DNA from: JBBQSU01 sp038234815
Lineage (GTDB): Bacteria; Planctomycetota; Phycisphaerae; Tepidisphaerales; Tepidisphaeraceae
Direction of reading: 5' to 3'
Length of the DNA: 52,431 nt
Assembly (NCBI GenBank): GCA_038234815.1
Contig: JBBQSU010000007.1
Coordinates: 1 to 52,431, forward strand
In this document: positions 1-8,454 of the stretch, one piece after another
How the letters are laid out: each line of letters opens with the position of its first letter
Position numbering within the stretch: position 1 is the stretch's first letter
Notes under the pieces: generated by a model
Seen by the model: the letters and a program-made list of their open reading frames with translations, nothing else
Told to the model about the DNA's origin: nothing
The model's database searches: none
Position numbers and translations under genes: made by a program

Positions 1-131
1 ACCTGGCCGACCTCCACAACACCATTCCCGGCGGCGGACTGCTGGACGACATGCTCAAGCCCAAGCCGAGTTTTCACAAGTTCAAAGAGATGGCCGAGAA
101 GTTTCATTCCTGGCACGGGAAAAAAGCTTGA
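1..131 (+). CDS. C-terminal end of an unidentified protein (5' truncated by window)
   Basis: An open frame enters from the left edge (codons start at base 3) and stops at the TGA at 129-131. Only 42 residues are visible; they include GGGLLDDMLKPKPSFHKF and end in a Lys-rich tail. The 'GLLD...KPKPSFHKF' pattern loosely recalls the tail of clan-A glycoside hydrolases, but this is too little to assign a function. The stop overlaps the TTG proposed as start of the next gene, so the two are probably co-transcribed. The frame is likely real; the function is unknown. Confidence 0.5.
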   Translation, partial: LADLHNTIPGGGLLDDMLKPKPSFHKFKEMAEKFHSWHGKKA

Positions 132-538
132 GGGGTGGGACTGACTGGCTTTGGCGGCTATGGAGCGTGCCGCAACGACAGGTGCTGATCGGCATCCTCC
201 TGCTCATCGTGGGCTGGCTGGCGCTCGAGATTCACCGCAGGCCGGTCTTCTACGATGATCCATCACCGATCGCACCATTTCGGGCGAATGAAGTGGCGGA
301 CCGGATCGACCCGAACACTGCCGACCTGGCCACGCTGAAAGCACTGCCGTCGATGGGCGAGCGTCGTGCCAAAGACATCCTTGCCTATCGGCAACACGTG
401 CTGGACTCCGGGCGGGATACGATCGCGTTTCGCACGTCGTTTGATCTGTTGAAGGTAAAAGGAATTGGCAGCGGGATGCTGGCGACTCTCAAGCCATTCC
501 TCACCTTTCCCGATGAGCCGCCGGCAACAACGCAGTGA
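128..538 (+). CDS. ComEA-like helix-hairpin-helix membrane-anchored protein
   Basis: 136 residues. One N-terminal membrane segment (about residues 19-34, IGILLLIVGWLALEI) is followed by a helix-hairpin-helix region of the ComEA type. Recognisable elements are RIDPNTADLATLKALP, then GERRAKDILAYR, then LLKVKGIGSGMLATLKP. ComEA-family proteins bind double-stranded DNA non-specifically, often during DNA uptake, and the single anchor would place the domain outside the inner membrane. The start is a TTG overlapping the upstream stop (TTGA); the next in-frame candidate is the GTG near base 167. A dprA gene at 17.3-18.5 kb is another uptake-type gene, but the two are not linked. HhH domains also occur in many other DNA-binding proteins, so a competence role is only inferred. 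Confidence 0.7.
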   Translation: MRGGTDWLWRLWSVPQRQVLIGILLLIVGWLALEIHRRPVFYDDPSPIAPFRANEVADRIDPNTADLATLKALPSMGERRAKDILAYRQHVLDSGRDTIAFRTSFDLLKVKGIGSGMLATLKPFLTFPDEPPATTQ

Positions 539-656
539 GCGCGATCCGTGGCTGCTCCTTTGCGCGTGCGGCGCGTTCTTTGACTGGCGCTGGGCGACGC
601 GGCGATGTATCCCGCGGTAATCGGCCTGGTGTATACTCGATCGCTCTGGAGATTTT

Positions 657-1808
657 ATGCCTGTAATAAAACCGCGGAAGGCGACGCTCGTTCGGGCGCT
701 GGCCACCATTGTCCTGTGTGTGGGAGCGAACCTGACGGTGATGCAGGCGGCGCAGGCGATGAGCGCTGCGCCCGCGGAACCCGCCACCACCGTGGGCGCG
801 CGGCTGGGCATTTTTGCGCCGGCGATGATGTCACTCACGCTGACTGCGGGTTTTTTTGGAGTGATGCTGGCGTTGGCGGCGCTGATTGAAAGGCCCCTGG
901 GAAGTGCCGCGCCGGCGCAGTCAGACGAGGCTTTGGTCGCCTTGCGAGAGGCAATTGACGCGCTGCGTCATTCTGCGAGCCATCGGCCCGAAGTTCCCGC
1001 CGCGCCGGTGCTTCGCCAGACCGAGCCTTCGGGTCTTGATCGCGTGGTTCATCTGCTGGAAGAAATCCGCGAAATCGCGCTGATGGACGAGGCCCAGCGG
1101 GCCGAACGGCTGCGCCATTATGCGCAGCGTCGCAAGTCCGCGATCATCGCCTTGGTGGAGCAACACGTTCGGCGAGAGGAGTGGTCGCAGGCCGATGAGT
1201 TGATTCACCGGTTAAGCCAGGAACATGCCGACGATCCCGAAGTGGCGACAGTGCGGCGGTCACTGGAGTTGGGCCGGGCCGAGGCCGAGGCAGACGCACT
1301 TGAGCGGGCCAAGTCCAGCATCGAAGACATGATGGCGGTGGGCAGTTGGGATCAAGCGCACGCGCTGGCGGAAAGTTTTACACAGGACTATCCGAAAAAC
1401 GCCGACGGGCAGGCACTGTTGCAGCGAATAACGCGCGAGCGCGACGTGTTTCGGGACAGCACGGTTCAGCGGCTTTATGACCAGATCAAGCGGGATGTCG
1501 AGCGTCGTCAATGGCGCAAGGCGCTGGCCGGTGCTCAGCGGTTGCTCGAGCGATTTCCCGATCACCCGAAAACCACCAAGACTCGCCAGCTTTTGCGAAC
1601 CGTGCAGGACAATGCCGAGATCGAAGAGCGGCAGGAACACGAGGCGAAGATACAGCAACTCATCAAGAGCAAGCGGTTCGATGAAGCGATCACGTTTGGT
1701 GAAGAGTTGATCCGCAGGTTTCCACTTTCGCCGCAGGCCGATGCGATGGACGATCTTTTGCCCAAATTGCGGGAACTGGCGATCAAGCAGGAAGCAGAGA
1801 AGTTGTGA
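657..1808 (+). CDS. Membrane-anchored protein with TPR-like helical repeats
   Basis: 383 residues, unassigned. Two hydrophobic N-terminal segments (about residues 14-34 and 53-77) precede a long charged, helical region. That region has repeated pieces of tetratricopeptide character, for example QADELIHRLSQEHADDPEV, DQAHALAESFTQDYPKNADG, KALAGAQRLLERFPDHPKTT and DEAITFGEELIRRFPLSPQA. Each follows the pattern 'A-x-x-L-x-x-(F/Y)-P-x-(H/N)-x-x-A' seen in TPR units, so a protein-protein scaffold on the membrane is likely. The ATG at 657 is preceded by a purine-rich TGGAGA. No enzymatic motif is visible. Confidence 0.75.
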   Translation: MPVIKPRKATLVRALATIVLCVGANLTVMQAAQAMSAAPAEPATTVGARLGIFAPAMMSLTLTAGFFGVMLALAALIERPLGSAAPAQSDEALVALREAIDALRHSASHRPEVPAAPVLRQTEPSGLDRVVHLLEEIREIALMDEAQRAERLRHYAQRRKSAIIALVEQHVRREEWSQADELIHRLSQEHADDPEVATVRRSLELGRAEAEADALERAKSSIEDMMAVGSWDQAHALAESFTQDYPKNADGQALLQRITRERDVFRDSTVQRLYDQIKRDVERRQWRKALAGAQRLLERFPDHPKTTKTRQLLRTVQDNAEIEERQEHEAKIQQLIKSKRFDEAITFGEELIRRFPLSPQADAMDDLLPKLRELAIKQEAEKL

Positions 1809-1856
1809 TGTCCACAATGTGGAAGATGCCGGCACGGCAAGCGACCGCGGGGCGTT

Positions 1857-2063
1857 TCACGCCGGATCGTGTCCGCTTCCTCCCCACGGGTGGCATCGGC
1901 AGATGCGTTTGATTGCCAACCATGCGCCCCGGGCCGGCCCAAATTTGTTGATAGCATCAATGGCATACTGGCTGCACGTCGGATGGTATCGACACGTCCC
2001 GCCCATGAAACGGCCCAGCGTTCCGCGATAGATATAGACGAGTTGGATGAGCAACCATCGCAT
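1857..2063 (-). CDS. yidD: Membrane protein insertion efficiency factor YidD
   Basis: 68 residues. It carries the diagnostic YidD core: an amphipathic N-terminus (RWLLIQLVYIYRGTLGRF), then CRYHPTCSQYAIDAI, KFGPARGAWLAIKRICRC and HPWGGSGHDP. YidD is a small inner-membrane-associated protein that aids YidC/Sec insertion of membrane proteins. The length is at the short end of normal, with the usual variable tail missing. In many bacteria yidD sits in rpmH-rnpA-yidD-yidC; here it stands alone between two plus-strand genes of unrelated type. A TPR-like gene ends 48 bp to the left (convergent). Confidence 0.93.
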   Translation of the reverse strand: MRWLLIQLVYIYRGTLGRFMGGTCRYHPTCSQYAIDAINKFGPARGAWLAIKRICRCHPWGGSGHDPA

Positions 2064-2183
2064 AAGGGCGGGCGTAAAGCCGACTGCATGATGGTCGCGT
2101 TTTATAGGACTGGCGTCAAAGCTGGAATTTGATTGAACCCAGGCCCGGCGAGCGTACCGTGGGGGCTAAGAAAGGAGTGTGCC

Positions 2184-2336
2184 ATGCCCAGTAAGACGAT
2201 CTACAAGAGCCTCTCGGTCCGGCGAAGCCCGGTCCCGAGGCGTTCGTCGAAAGGCGGGTTCATGGGGATGCTTGCCCGACTCACGTCGGCCGGCGAACAG
2301 TTGAATCGAGCGCGTCCACGAAAACGCAAGGTTTAA
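2184..2336 (+). CDS. Small very basic protein, unassigned
   Basis: 50 residues from the ATG at 2184, preceded by a good ribosome-binding site (AAAGGAG, 7 nt upstream). The protein is rich in Arg, Lys and Ser (for example SLSVRRSPVPRRSS and a C-terminal RARPRKRKV), which suggests nucleic-acid or ribosome binding; no family is recognised. A GC-rich hairpin follows the stop. The strong RBS and the clean stop support a real gene despite its size. Confidence 0.5.
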   Translation: MPSKTIYKSLSVRRSPVPRRSSKGGFMGMLARLTSAGEQLNRARPRKRKV

Positions 2337-2353
2337 CGCCCCTCCATCCCATC

Positions 2354-2394
2354 CGCCCGGCACGTGAAGGCCTTTGGCTTTCGCGGGCCGGGCG
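2354..2394 (+). terminator. Candidate hairpin terminator after the small basic gene
   Basis: CGCCCGGC (2354-2361) pairs with GCCGGGCG (2387-2394) around a 25-nt loop, starting 17 nt after the stop codon at 2336. Only a short run of T follows (GGTTT), so intrinsic termination is uncertain. Confidence 0.35.
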
Positions 2395-2501
2395 TGGTTT
2401 GATACGAATACGTCGCCACGCCCTTCTGCCCGCGCCTGCCCTCCGCAAGGTTTATCACCCCACGCATTTTTCCATTTGCTTTTTGGCCATGGGAATTGGA
2501 T

Positions 2502-2708
2502 TTAATACCCACGGAGGACCAAAGGAAGCAGATACAGCACCGCCGAGCAGAAAAGGACCAGCCAGTCCATCGCGCGGGTGATGAGATAAAGCGTGCTAGA
2601 AAGCACGAGCACCGCCAGCGCGATATTGGCAAACGTCGAACCGTCGCACAAAAATTGCAGTCGGTCGGGAACCTGGCTCGTGAATTGAGAAATCAGTTCG
2701 CTAACCAT
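2502..2708 (-). CDS. Small membrane protein, unassigned
   Basis: 68 residues with two likely membrane segments: about residues 28-45 (IALAVLVLSSTLYLITRA) and 48-65 (WLVLFCSAVLYLLPLVL). The start is supported by AAAGGAAA about 8 nt upstream of the ATG. No family or enzymatic motif is recognised. It is transcribed toward the small basic gene, with about 165 bp between them. Confidence 0.5.
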   Translation of the reverse strand: MVSELISQFTSQVPDRLQFLCDGSTFANIALAVLVLSSTLYLITRAMDWLVLFCSAVLYLLPLVLRGY

Positions 2709-2929
2709 AGCCGTTTCCTTTTTTTATGTGATTGGAATCTACCTCGAGTTGTTAACGGCTTTGGAAAATCCAGAAAAAATTCGGGGTCGTCTAGGCCCTG
2801 TGGGGGAGGAATATGTCGGCTGTAACGAAGGTGCTGCTCGCCAGACGTTCCAGGCGGTGCGAACCTGATCGCCGGGCGGATTTGTGGTCATTGAAGTCGA
2901 ACCGACTCAAGGACCGATAACTTTGAGGG

Positions 2930-3286
2930 ATGACTCTCCTTGCTGGCTATACTTCTGGTCTGAACACGCTGCGGCGGGCGGTGGCCAAGGCCACGCTGGC
3001 GAAATTTCGGCAAATGGGGCTGGTCAGCCAAACCCAGCACTGGGCGACGCGTGCTGAGATCTGTGAGCGTTGTCCGCTGCGTACCGTGCGCCGGAAGATC
3101 AGCTATTGTGGCGTGCCGTTAATGGAACAGCTTGTCCGCGATCCCGTCTCGGACGGCTGCGGATGCCCGGTACATGCCAAGGCCAAGGACCCTGCCGAAC
3201 ATTGCCCCCTGACCCTTCGTCATCAGCCTGCCGACCACCATGCGGACCCATGCGATTGCAAGTGGTGTTCCGGCCGTGGGTCCTGA
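2930..3286 (+). CDS. Cysteine-rich small protein, probable metal-binding
   Basis: 118 residues. The first half is basic and helical (LRRAVAKATLAKFRQMGL). The second half holds eleven cysteines in paired patterns: CERC, a lone Cys in SYCGVP, CGCP, HCPL, and CDCKWC near the end. The spacing suggests two or more zinc or other metal sites. No catalytic motif or family is recognised. GAGG lies very close to the ATG, so the true start may be slightly different. A PilZ-domain gene follows 86 bp downstream on the same strand. Confidence 0.6.
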   Translation: MTLLAGYTSGLNTLRRAVAKATLAKFRQMGLVSQTQHWATRAEICERCPLRTVRRKISYCGVPLMEQLVRDPVSDGCGCPVHAKAKDPAEHCPLTLRHQPADHHADPCDCKWCSGRGS

Positions 3287-3372
3287 TAGTCCCGAGAATT
3301 TCAAACCCTCAGTTAGCGGCCTGGCGTTCATTCGCGGTAAACTTGTCAGCCCCGAGGGTCGATAATTACTGC

Positions 3373-3687
3373 ATGAGTCTCCCTCTCCCTCTCCCGGCGG
3401 CCGTCGACCAAGCGGCCAACCGTCGGCGCAGCGCCCGCCGGCCGTACATCATTGAAGCGTGGATTTCCTCCCCCACGTCGAGGCGCACCGAGAATCGCCT
3501 GGCCGTCACCAGTGTCAATTTGTCGAAGCACGGCGTGGCATTCCGCTTGGAGACGGCACTGGCGATTCGTGCCTACCATGTAATTGAGATCGGCTGGGGC
3601 GACCAGCGCTTGATCAGTGAGATTCGGACCGTTTCCTGCCGGCGTCAACCCGACGCGATCTATGAGATCGGCGCCGAGTTCTGTTGA
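3373..3687 (+). CDS. PilZ domain protein (cyclic-di-GMP receptor candidate)
   Basis: 104 residues from the ATG at 3373. An N-terminal RRRSARRPY supplies the RxxxR motif used by PilZ domains for cyclic-di-GMP. It is followed by a beta-rich domain with NLSKHGVAFRLE, which matches the (D/N)xSxxG motif. The protein is a single PilZ domain with no output domain, as in many planctomycete PilZ proteins. The frame remains open upstream to 3070, but that part overlaps the preceding gene and has no PilZ similarity. Which process it controls is not visible. Confidence 0.75.
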   Translation: MSLPLPLPAAVDQAANRRRSARRPYIIEAWISSPTSRRTENRLAVTSVNLSKHGVAFRLETALAIRAYHVIEIGWGDQRLISEIRTVSCRRQPDAIYEIGAEFC

Positions 3688-3748
3688 AGCTTGGGCGTGC
3701 TTCGGTCATGCGTTTCGCTGATCGCTCTTTCAATGATAGAATGCCATT

Positions 3749-4147
3749 GTGATCCACGTTTATAAGCAAACTCGCCAGCCGGTCAGCGCTTTTGAAGTGA
3801 TGCGCATCGGCGGTCCTAATAACATCGCGCCCGAGACGCCCGAGCGGTTTCTGGTGTTGTGGAACGTGAATGCCATCAAGCGTAGCGACACTTGGCACTA
3901 CATTTTCGATTTTGACGCAAGAGACTCGCTGGAAATGAGTGAACTGGGCAAGCTGATGAACGGCCCGAGGGGCAAGCGCGAATATCAGAACGCCGCCGAC
4001 TGGGCCAAGTGGCTGGGTCAGGGCTGGCGCCTGGTGTCCGAGAGCGACCGGTGGCTGATTCTTCATCCGCTCGATGGATCGAGTAAAGGTAGCGCGTCGA
4101 TCACGAACATTCGCGTGGGCGGGGGCACAACACCGATGCCGGAATAG
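3749..4147 (+). CDS. Hypothetical protein
   Basis: 132 residues from a GTG start. A soluble protein with no signal peptide or membrane segment and a mixed alpha/beta character, with several aromatic stretches (SDTWHYIFDFDARDSLEM, AADWAKWLGQGWRLVSE). It ends 188 bp before clpC, from which it appears separated by a promoter. No family is recognised. Confidence 0.55.
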   Translation: MIHVYKQTRQPVSAFEVMRIGGPNNIAPETPERFLVLWNVNAIKRSDTWHYIFDFDARDSLEMSELGKLMNGPRGKREYQNAADWAKWLGQGWRLVSESDRWLILHPLDGSSKGSASITNIRVGGGTTPMPE

Positions 4148-4184
4148 TCGCCGACCTCGCGGCTCTGCGGCGTGTGGGGCTTTC

Positions 4185-4212
4185 TTGATTACGCCTTGGA
4201 GCGACCTACAAT
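4185..4212 (+). promoter_or_regulatory. Candidate sigma-70 promoter for clpC
   Basis: TTGATT (4185-4190) and TACAAT (4207-4212) are separated by 16 bp, about 120 bp upstream of clpC. The -10 box differs from consensus at one position. GCGATCGCGATCGCG lies in the leader. No CtsR- or HrcA-like operator was recognised. Confidence 0.4.
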
Positions 4213-4335
4213 CAAGGGTCGAGACAGCGATCGCGATCGCGGCGCGACGGATAACGTGCCGGCGCGTATCTTTGATGCCCGATGACTTCAACTTGAGGGA
4301 CGGGCCGGTGACAGGCCAGTCAACAGGAGATGGAC

Positions 4336-6864
4336 ATGTTTGAAAGATTCACGGATCGAGCCCGCAAGGTGATGGCGTTGGCCAATCAGGAAGCCCAGCG
4401 GTTTAATCACGAATATATTGGCACCGAGCACATCCTCCTGGGGCTGGTCAAGGAAGGCTCGGGCGTTGGCGCTAATGTCCTGAAAAACCTCGACGTGGAC
4501 TTGCGCAAGGTTCGGCTTGAGGTGGAAAAGCTCGTCAAAAGCGGGCCCGACATGGTGACCATGGGCAAGCTCCCGCAAACCCCGCGGGCCAAGAAGGTCA
4601 TTGAATACGCGATCGAAGAAGCTCGAAATTTGAACCACAATTACGTTGGCACGGAGCATCTGCTCCTGGGTCTGCTCCGCGAACACGACGGCGTGGCGGC
4701 GCAGGTGCTGATGAACCTCGGCTTGAAATTGGAAGAAGTGAGGGAGGAAGTCCTTAATCTTCTGGGAGCAGGCGTGGAAAGCGAAGAACCGCAACAACAG
4801 GAAAAACAAGGTGTCGTCAAGGGTAAGAGCAAGACCCCGGCACTGGACAGCTTTGGCCGTGACCTGACCGAACTGGCAAAAGAAGGCCAACTCGATCCGG
4901 TCATCGGCCGCAAGAATGAGATCGAACGGGTCATCCAGATTCTTTGCCGCAGGCAGAAGAATAACCCCGTCCTCCTCGGTGAAGCCGGCGTCGGCAAGAC
5001 CGCGATCGTCGAAGGTCTGGCACAGATGGTTATTTCATCCACCGTGCCGGAAATCCTCCACGACCGGAGAATTGTCGTGTTGGACCTTGCCATGATGGTG
5101 GCCGGAACGAAATACCGCGGGCAGTTTGAAGAGCGCATCAAGGCCGTGATGAACGAAGTGCGACGGGCCAAGAACGTCATCTTGTTCATCGACGAACTGC
5201 ATACGTTGGTCGGGGCGGGTGGGGCCGAAGGCGCCATCGACGCCTCCAACGTGCTCAAGCCGGCATTGTCCCGCGGCGAAATCCAGTGCATCGGCGCCAC
5301 CACCTTTGACGAGTACCGGAAGTACATCGAAAAGGACGCGGCCCTGGCTCGGCGGTTTCAGCCGATTACTGTGGAGCCGCCCAAGCGCGATGACGCGATC
5401 GAAATCCTCAAGGGTTTGCGCGATCGTTACGAGGCGCACCATCGGGTGCAGATTCTCGATGCCGCGATCGTGGCTGCCGTCGAGATGTCAGACCGTTACA
5501 TCACCGGTCGTTGCCTGCCTGACAAGGCGATCGACGTGCTGGACGAAGCGGGTGCGCGCATTCGTCTGCGCAGCATGACCAAGCCGCCGAATCTGGCCGA
5601 ACTCGAAGAACAGATCGAACGACTGAGCATCCAGAAGGATGAAGCCGTTAAGAACGCCGAGTATGAAGAGGCCGCGCGTCTGCGTGACCAGGCCGAAGCC
5701 CTCCGGGCCAAAAAGGAAGAGATGCAGCGGCAATGGCGGGAAAAGGCCAAGGAAGTGGACGGCGTGGTCGACGAAGAAGTGATCGCGGAAGTCGTCAGCA
5801 AAATGACCGGCGTGCCGCTCACCCGGCTGGAGAAAGAAGAAGCGCAGCGACTGCTTGAGCTGGAAAATGAACTGCACAAGCGGGTGGTCAGCCAGGACGA
5901 GGCAATCAGGGCCATCAGCAAGACGATCCGCAGGGCTCGCTCGGGCCTGAAGGACCCGAATCGACCGATGGGCAGTTTCCTGTTCCTGGGGCCTTCGGGC
6001 GTCGGCAAAACTTTGCTCAGCAAGGCTTTGGCCGAGTTCATGTTTGGCGACGACGACGCGCTCGTGCAGATCGACATGAGCGAATACATGGAGAAGCACA
6101 ACGTCAGCCGATTGATCGGTGCCCCGCCGGGATACGTTGGATACGAAGAAGGCGGGCAATTGACCGAGCGCATCCGTCGCCGGCCGTATTCGGTGGTGCT
6201 GTTGGACGAGGTGGAGAAGGCTCATCCCGACGTGTTCAACATGCTTCTCCAGATCATGGAAGAAGGTCGGCTCACCGATTCATTTGGCAGGCACGTCGAT
6301 TTCCGCAATGTCGTCATGATTATGACGAGCAATATCGGTGCGGAGATGATTAAAGGCGGCGTGGTCCCGTTCGGGCTTCAGGCCCGTGGGAAGGGCAACG
6401 CCGACGACCAGAGCTACACGAAGATGAAGGACATGCTGATGAAGGAGATCGAGCGGTATTTCCGCCCGGAATTCATCGGTCGCCTCGATGACGTGATCGT
6501 CTTCAAGCCGCTAAACCGGACCAACCTCGAGTCGATTGTGGAATTCGAACTGAAGAAGGTCACCCGGCGTTTGATCGAGCACGGCCTGAAGATCGAGTTG
6601 ACCCAGGAAGCCAAGGATTTCCTCATCGACAAGGGCACCAGCACCGACTTTGGCGCCCGCCCCCTCCGCCGAGCGATTGAGCAGCACGTGGAAGACCCGC
6701 TTAGTGAGGACATTCTGCGTGGAAGCTTCAAAGGCAAGGATTTGATCCGGATTAGCGTGAAGGACGAAGGCGAGGGCAACAAGCACCTTTATTTTGATGC
6801 CCAGGCCACCGCTGCGCCCGGCACCGAAAAGCAATTGGCGCAGGCCGCCAGCGATGCGACCTGA
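4336..6864 (+). CDS. clpC: ATP-dependent Clp protease ATP-binding subunit ClpC
   Basis: An AAA+ unfoldase that feeds substrates to the ClpP protease. In order: two N-terminal Clp-N repeats (each with a copy of the (I/V)GTEH(I/L)LLGL motif); AAA+ module 1 with Walker A GEAGVGKT near residue 217 and Walker B VILFIDELH; a UVR-type middle segment (EYEEAARLRDQAEALRAKKE); and AAA+ module 2 with Walker A GPSGVGKT near 554, the LDEVEKAHPDVFNMLLQ region, and a C-terminal D2-small domain. The length of about 842 residues is normal. The start is put at ATG 4336, giving the family-typical MFERFTDRARKV, with AGGAGA at ideal spacing. An ATG two codons upstream (4330) is too close to that RBS. A strong terminator follows. 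Confidence 0.97.
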   Translation: MFERFTDRARKVMALANQEAQRFNHEYIGTEHILLGLVKEGSGVGANVLKNLDVDLRKVRLEVEKLVKSGPDMVTMGKLPQTPRAKKVIEYAIEEARNLNHNYVGTEHLLLGLLREHDGVAAQVLMNLGLKLEEVREEVLNLLGAGVESEEPQQQEKQGVVKGKSKTPALDSFGRDLTELAKEGQLDPVIGRKNEIERVIQILCRRQKNNPVLLGEAGVGKTAIVEGLAQMVISSTVPEILHDRRIVVLDLAMMVAGTKYRGQFEERIKAVMNEVRRAKNVILFIDELHTLVGAGGAEGAIDASNVLKPALSRGEIQCIGATTFDEYRKYIEKDAALARRFQPITVEPPKRDDAIEILKGLRDRYEAHHRVQILDAAIVAAVEMSDRYITGRCLPDKAIDVLDEAGARIRLRSMTKPPNLAELEEQIERLSIQKDEAVKNAEYEEAARLRDQAEALRAKKEEMQRQWREKAKEVDGVVDEEVIAEVVSKMTGVPLTRLEKEEAQRLLELENELHKRVVSQDEAIRAISKTIRRARSGLKDPNRPMGSFLFLGPSGVGKTLLSKALAEFMFGDDDALVQIDMSEYMEKHNVSRLIGAPPGYVGYEEGGQLTERIRRRPYSVVLLDEVEKAHPDVFNMLLQIMEEGRLTDSFGRHVDFRNVVMIMTSNIGAEMIKGGVVPFGLQARGKGNADDQSYTKMKDMLMKEIERYFRPEFIGRLDDVIVFKPLNRTNLESIVEFELKKVTRRLIEHGLKIELTQEAKDFLIDKGTSTDFGARPLRRAIEQHVEDPLSEDILRGSFKGKDLIRISVKDEGEGNKHLYFDAQATAAPGTEKQLAQAASDAT

Positions 6865-6894
6865 GCGACGCTGGACCGATGCGTGATTGAACCG

Positions 6895-6934
6895 ACCCCG
6901 GCGTGTTTAACCTCCCGCCGGGTGTCTTTTTTTT
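6895..6934 (+). terminator. Rho-independent terminator of clpC
   Basis: ACCCCGGCG (6895-6903) pairs with CGCCGGGT (6916-6923), with one bulged C, around a 12-nt loop. It is followed by TGTC and eight T residues. Confidence 0.85.
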
Positions 6935-6987
6935 AAGGCGCCGGCGGTGGGATAACGGCATCTTGCCGAGTAAGAGGCCAGTCGATC

Positions 6988-7692
6988 GTGTCCATTAACC
7001 CGTCCACACTTCGGCAAGTGCAGAAGTTCAATCTGTCAGCCACTGCGCGGGTGCTGGAAGCCTATCATGCCCGCGTGCTGCGCCTGGCCAGAGGGATTTC
7101 CGGCCGATCCACCACCGCTCGAAAGATCGTCAACGTCGTCATGCGCCAAGCCGCCCGCTCCGCCCATCAATGGCACCACGACGACGCGCCCGAGCGCTGG
7201 TTCCTCCATCACACACTGCTGGCCTGCCGCAGATGCATTCGACACCTGCCCGATGTCTCTGAAGACGAACTGTTCACCCGCGCCGGCTCCGACGACCCCG
7301 CATTTCGAGCCTTGGTCAGCGCGCTGCGGCAATTACCCCCTCAACAGCAGGAAGCCTTTCTCCTTGGCCACGCCGAGCGTCTTGGCGATCGCCTGCTGGC
7401 CGTCGCGATGGACCTATCCACCACTGCGGCCACAACCCACCTCTCCGCCGCCGATCAAACGCTCGCTCCACTGGCCGGCGGGCGCATCGACGAGTTCCAC
7501 AAGCTTATCGCGCGCGCCTGGCACGACGGGATCAATCCCCAGGTGGCCGAGAGCGCTACGATCGATCGAGCAATCGTCCGGCACGTCCTGCCGCGCCGCG
7601 CCTGGTGCATCGCCCGACCCATTTTCGTCTTGGCGGTGATTGCCATACTCGGTTTGTTCACCTACCGTCTGTGGGGCCGAATCGACTGGTAG
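6988..7692 (+). CDS. Degenerate ECF sigma-like protein with C-terminal membrane anchor
   Basis: 234 residues from a GTG start preceded by AAGAGG. Residues about 20-80 resemble sigma-70 region 2 (VLEAYHARVLRLARGISG). Residues about 108-155 resemble region 4 (ALRQLPPQQQEAFLLGHAE, then a helix-turn-helix-like LLAVAMDLSTTAATTHLSAA). The typical core-binding and -10 residues are poorly kept. A single hydrophobic segment (about 209-226, PIFVLAVIAILGLFTY) ends the protein, so it is probably tethered to the membrane, with the sigma-like part in the cytoplasm. It could be a membrane-held regulator rather than an active sigma factor. The DUF456 gene starts 11 bp later. Confidence 0.6.
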   Translation: MSINPSTLRQVQKFNLSATARVLEAYHARVLRLARGISGRSTTARKIVNVVMRQAARSAHQWHHDDAPERWFLHHTLLACRRCIRHLPDVSEDELFTRAGSDDPAFRALVSALRQLPPQQQEAFLLGHAERLGDRLLAVAMDLSTTAATTHLSAADQTLAPLAGGRIDEFHKLIARAWHDGINPQVAESATIDRAIVRHVLPRRAWCIARPIFVLAVIAILGLFTYRLWGRIDW

Positions 7693-7703
7693 GCCCTTCG
7701 TTT

Positions 7704-8222
7704 ATGAACTGGCTCTATTACATTTTGCTGCTGGCGACGATGGTGATCGGCCTGCTGGTCAACCTGCTTGGTCTCCCGGGCCTTTGGCTGATGGTAGCGG
7801 GCGTCGCGGGATACGGCCTGCTCACCGGCATGGGAACGTTCGTGGGCTGGCAGGTGCTGGTGGTGTTGCTGGTTCTGGCGCTGGTGGCCGAGGTTGTCGA
7901 ATTTTTCGCAGGCAGCGTGGGAGCAAAGAATGCTGGTGCCGGGCGACTGGGCATGACCGGTGCGGTCATTGGCGCGTTCATTGGCGCGCTCGTCGCTACG
8001 CCGCTCATTCCGGTGCCCATCGTAGGCACGGTGGTTGGTGCGTGCCTCGGCGCATTCGTCGGTGCCGCGGGGCTTGAAATCATCCTCAAGCCCGACCTCT
8101 TCCGCGCCCTGCGCATCGGCTTCGGCGCCGCAAAGGGAAGGCTCCTCGGCATTGTCCTTAAATCCACCTTCGGCGGGTTGATTTTCCTTATCGCCGCGAT
8201 CGATGCCCTGCCACTCCGCTAA
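7704..8222 (+). CDS. DUF456 family membrane protein
   Basis: 172 residues from the ATG at 7704. Very hydrophobic, with about four membrane segments. It shows the glycine-rich repeats typical of DUF456 proteins: LLGLPGLWLMVAGVAGYGL early, then GMTGAVIGAFIGALVATPL and GTVVGACLGAFVGAAGLEI. The charged EVVEFFAGSVGAKNAGA between segments is also characteristic. The family has no established function. It lies 11 bp after the sigma-like gene and is probably co-transcribed with it. Confidence 0.8.
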   Translation: MNWLYYILLLATMVIGLLVNLLGLPGLWLMVAGVAGYGLLTGMGTFVGWQVLVVLLVLALVAEVVEFFAGSVGAKNAGAGRLGMTGAVIGAFIGALVATPLIPVPIVGTVVGACLGAFVGAAGLEIILKPDLFRALRIGFGAAKGRLLGIVLKSTFGGLIFLIAAIDALPLR

Positions 8223-8259
8223 TCAAACCCAGCCAAACTCACGGGCCACAATTCCATCG

Positions 8260-8285
8260 CCGGTTCATCAAGTTCTAAGAACCGG
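8260..8285 (+). other. Hairpin downstream of the DUF456 gene
   Basis: CCGGTTC (8260-8266) pairs with GAACCGG (8279-8285) around a 12-nt loop, 38 bp after the stop codon. It has no T run, so it may be a transcript-end stabiliser rather than an intrinsic terminator. Confidence 0.45.
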
Positions 8286-8391
8286 AGACCTCCGTTTGGA
8301 TATGATGGGCGTAGCGATATTTTTAGGGGGTGATGGCTTCAGTGGCAGACGCCCCGATATGCCTCAAGCGGCCGCGGCCGATAGTGCAAGC

Positions 8392-8422
8392 TTGACAGTT
8401 CGGCTATAGTGGACGCTATTAT
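8392..8422 (+). promoter_or_regulatory. Candidate promoter for the leuC-type gene
   Basis: TTGACA (8392-8397) is a perfect -35 box. TATTAT (8417-8422) gives a 19-bp spacer; GCTATT at 8415 would give 17 bp with a poorer -10. It lies about 35 bp upstream of the start codon, which has GAGAGGAG as ribosome-binding site. Confidence 0.45.
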
Positions 8423-8454
8423 CAGGTTTAGCTGTTTCGAGAGGAGTATTTTCG

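Noticed and set aside
5488..6225. 245-codon open frame on the minus strand
   Set aside because: Antisense to clpC; Phe- and Arg-rich translation typical of a reverse-strand shadow.
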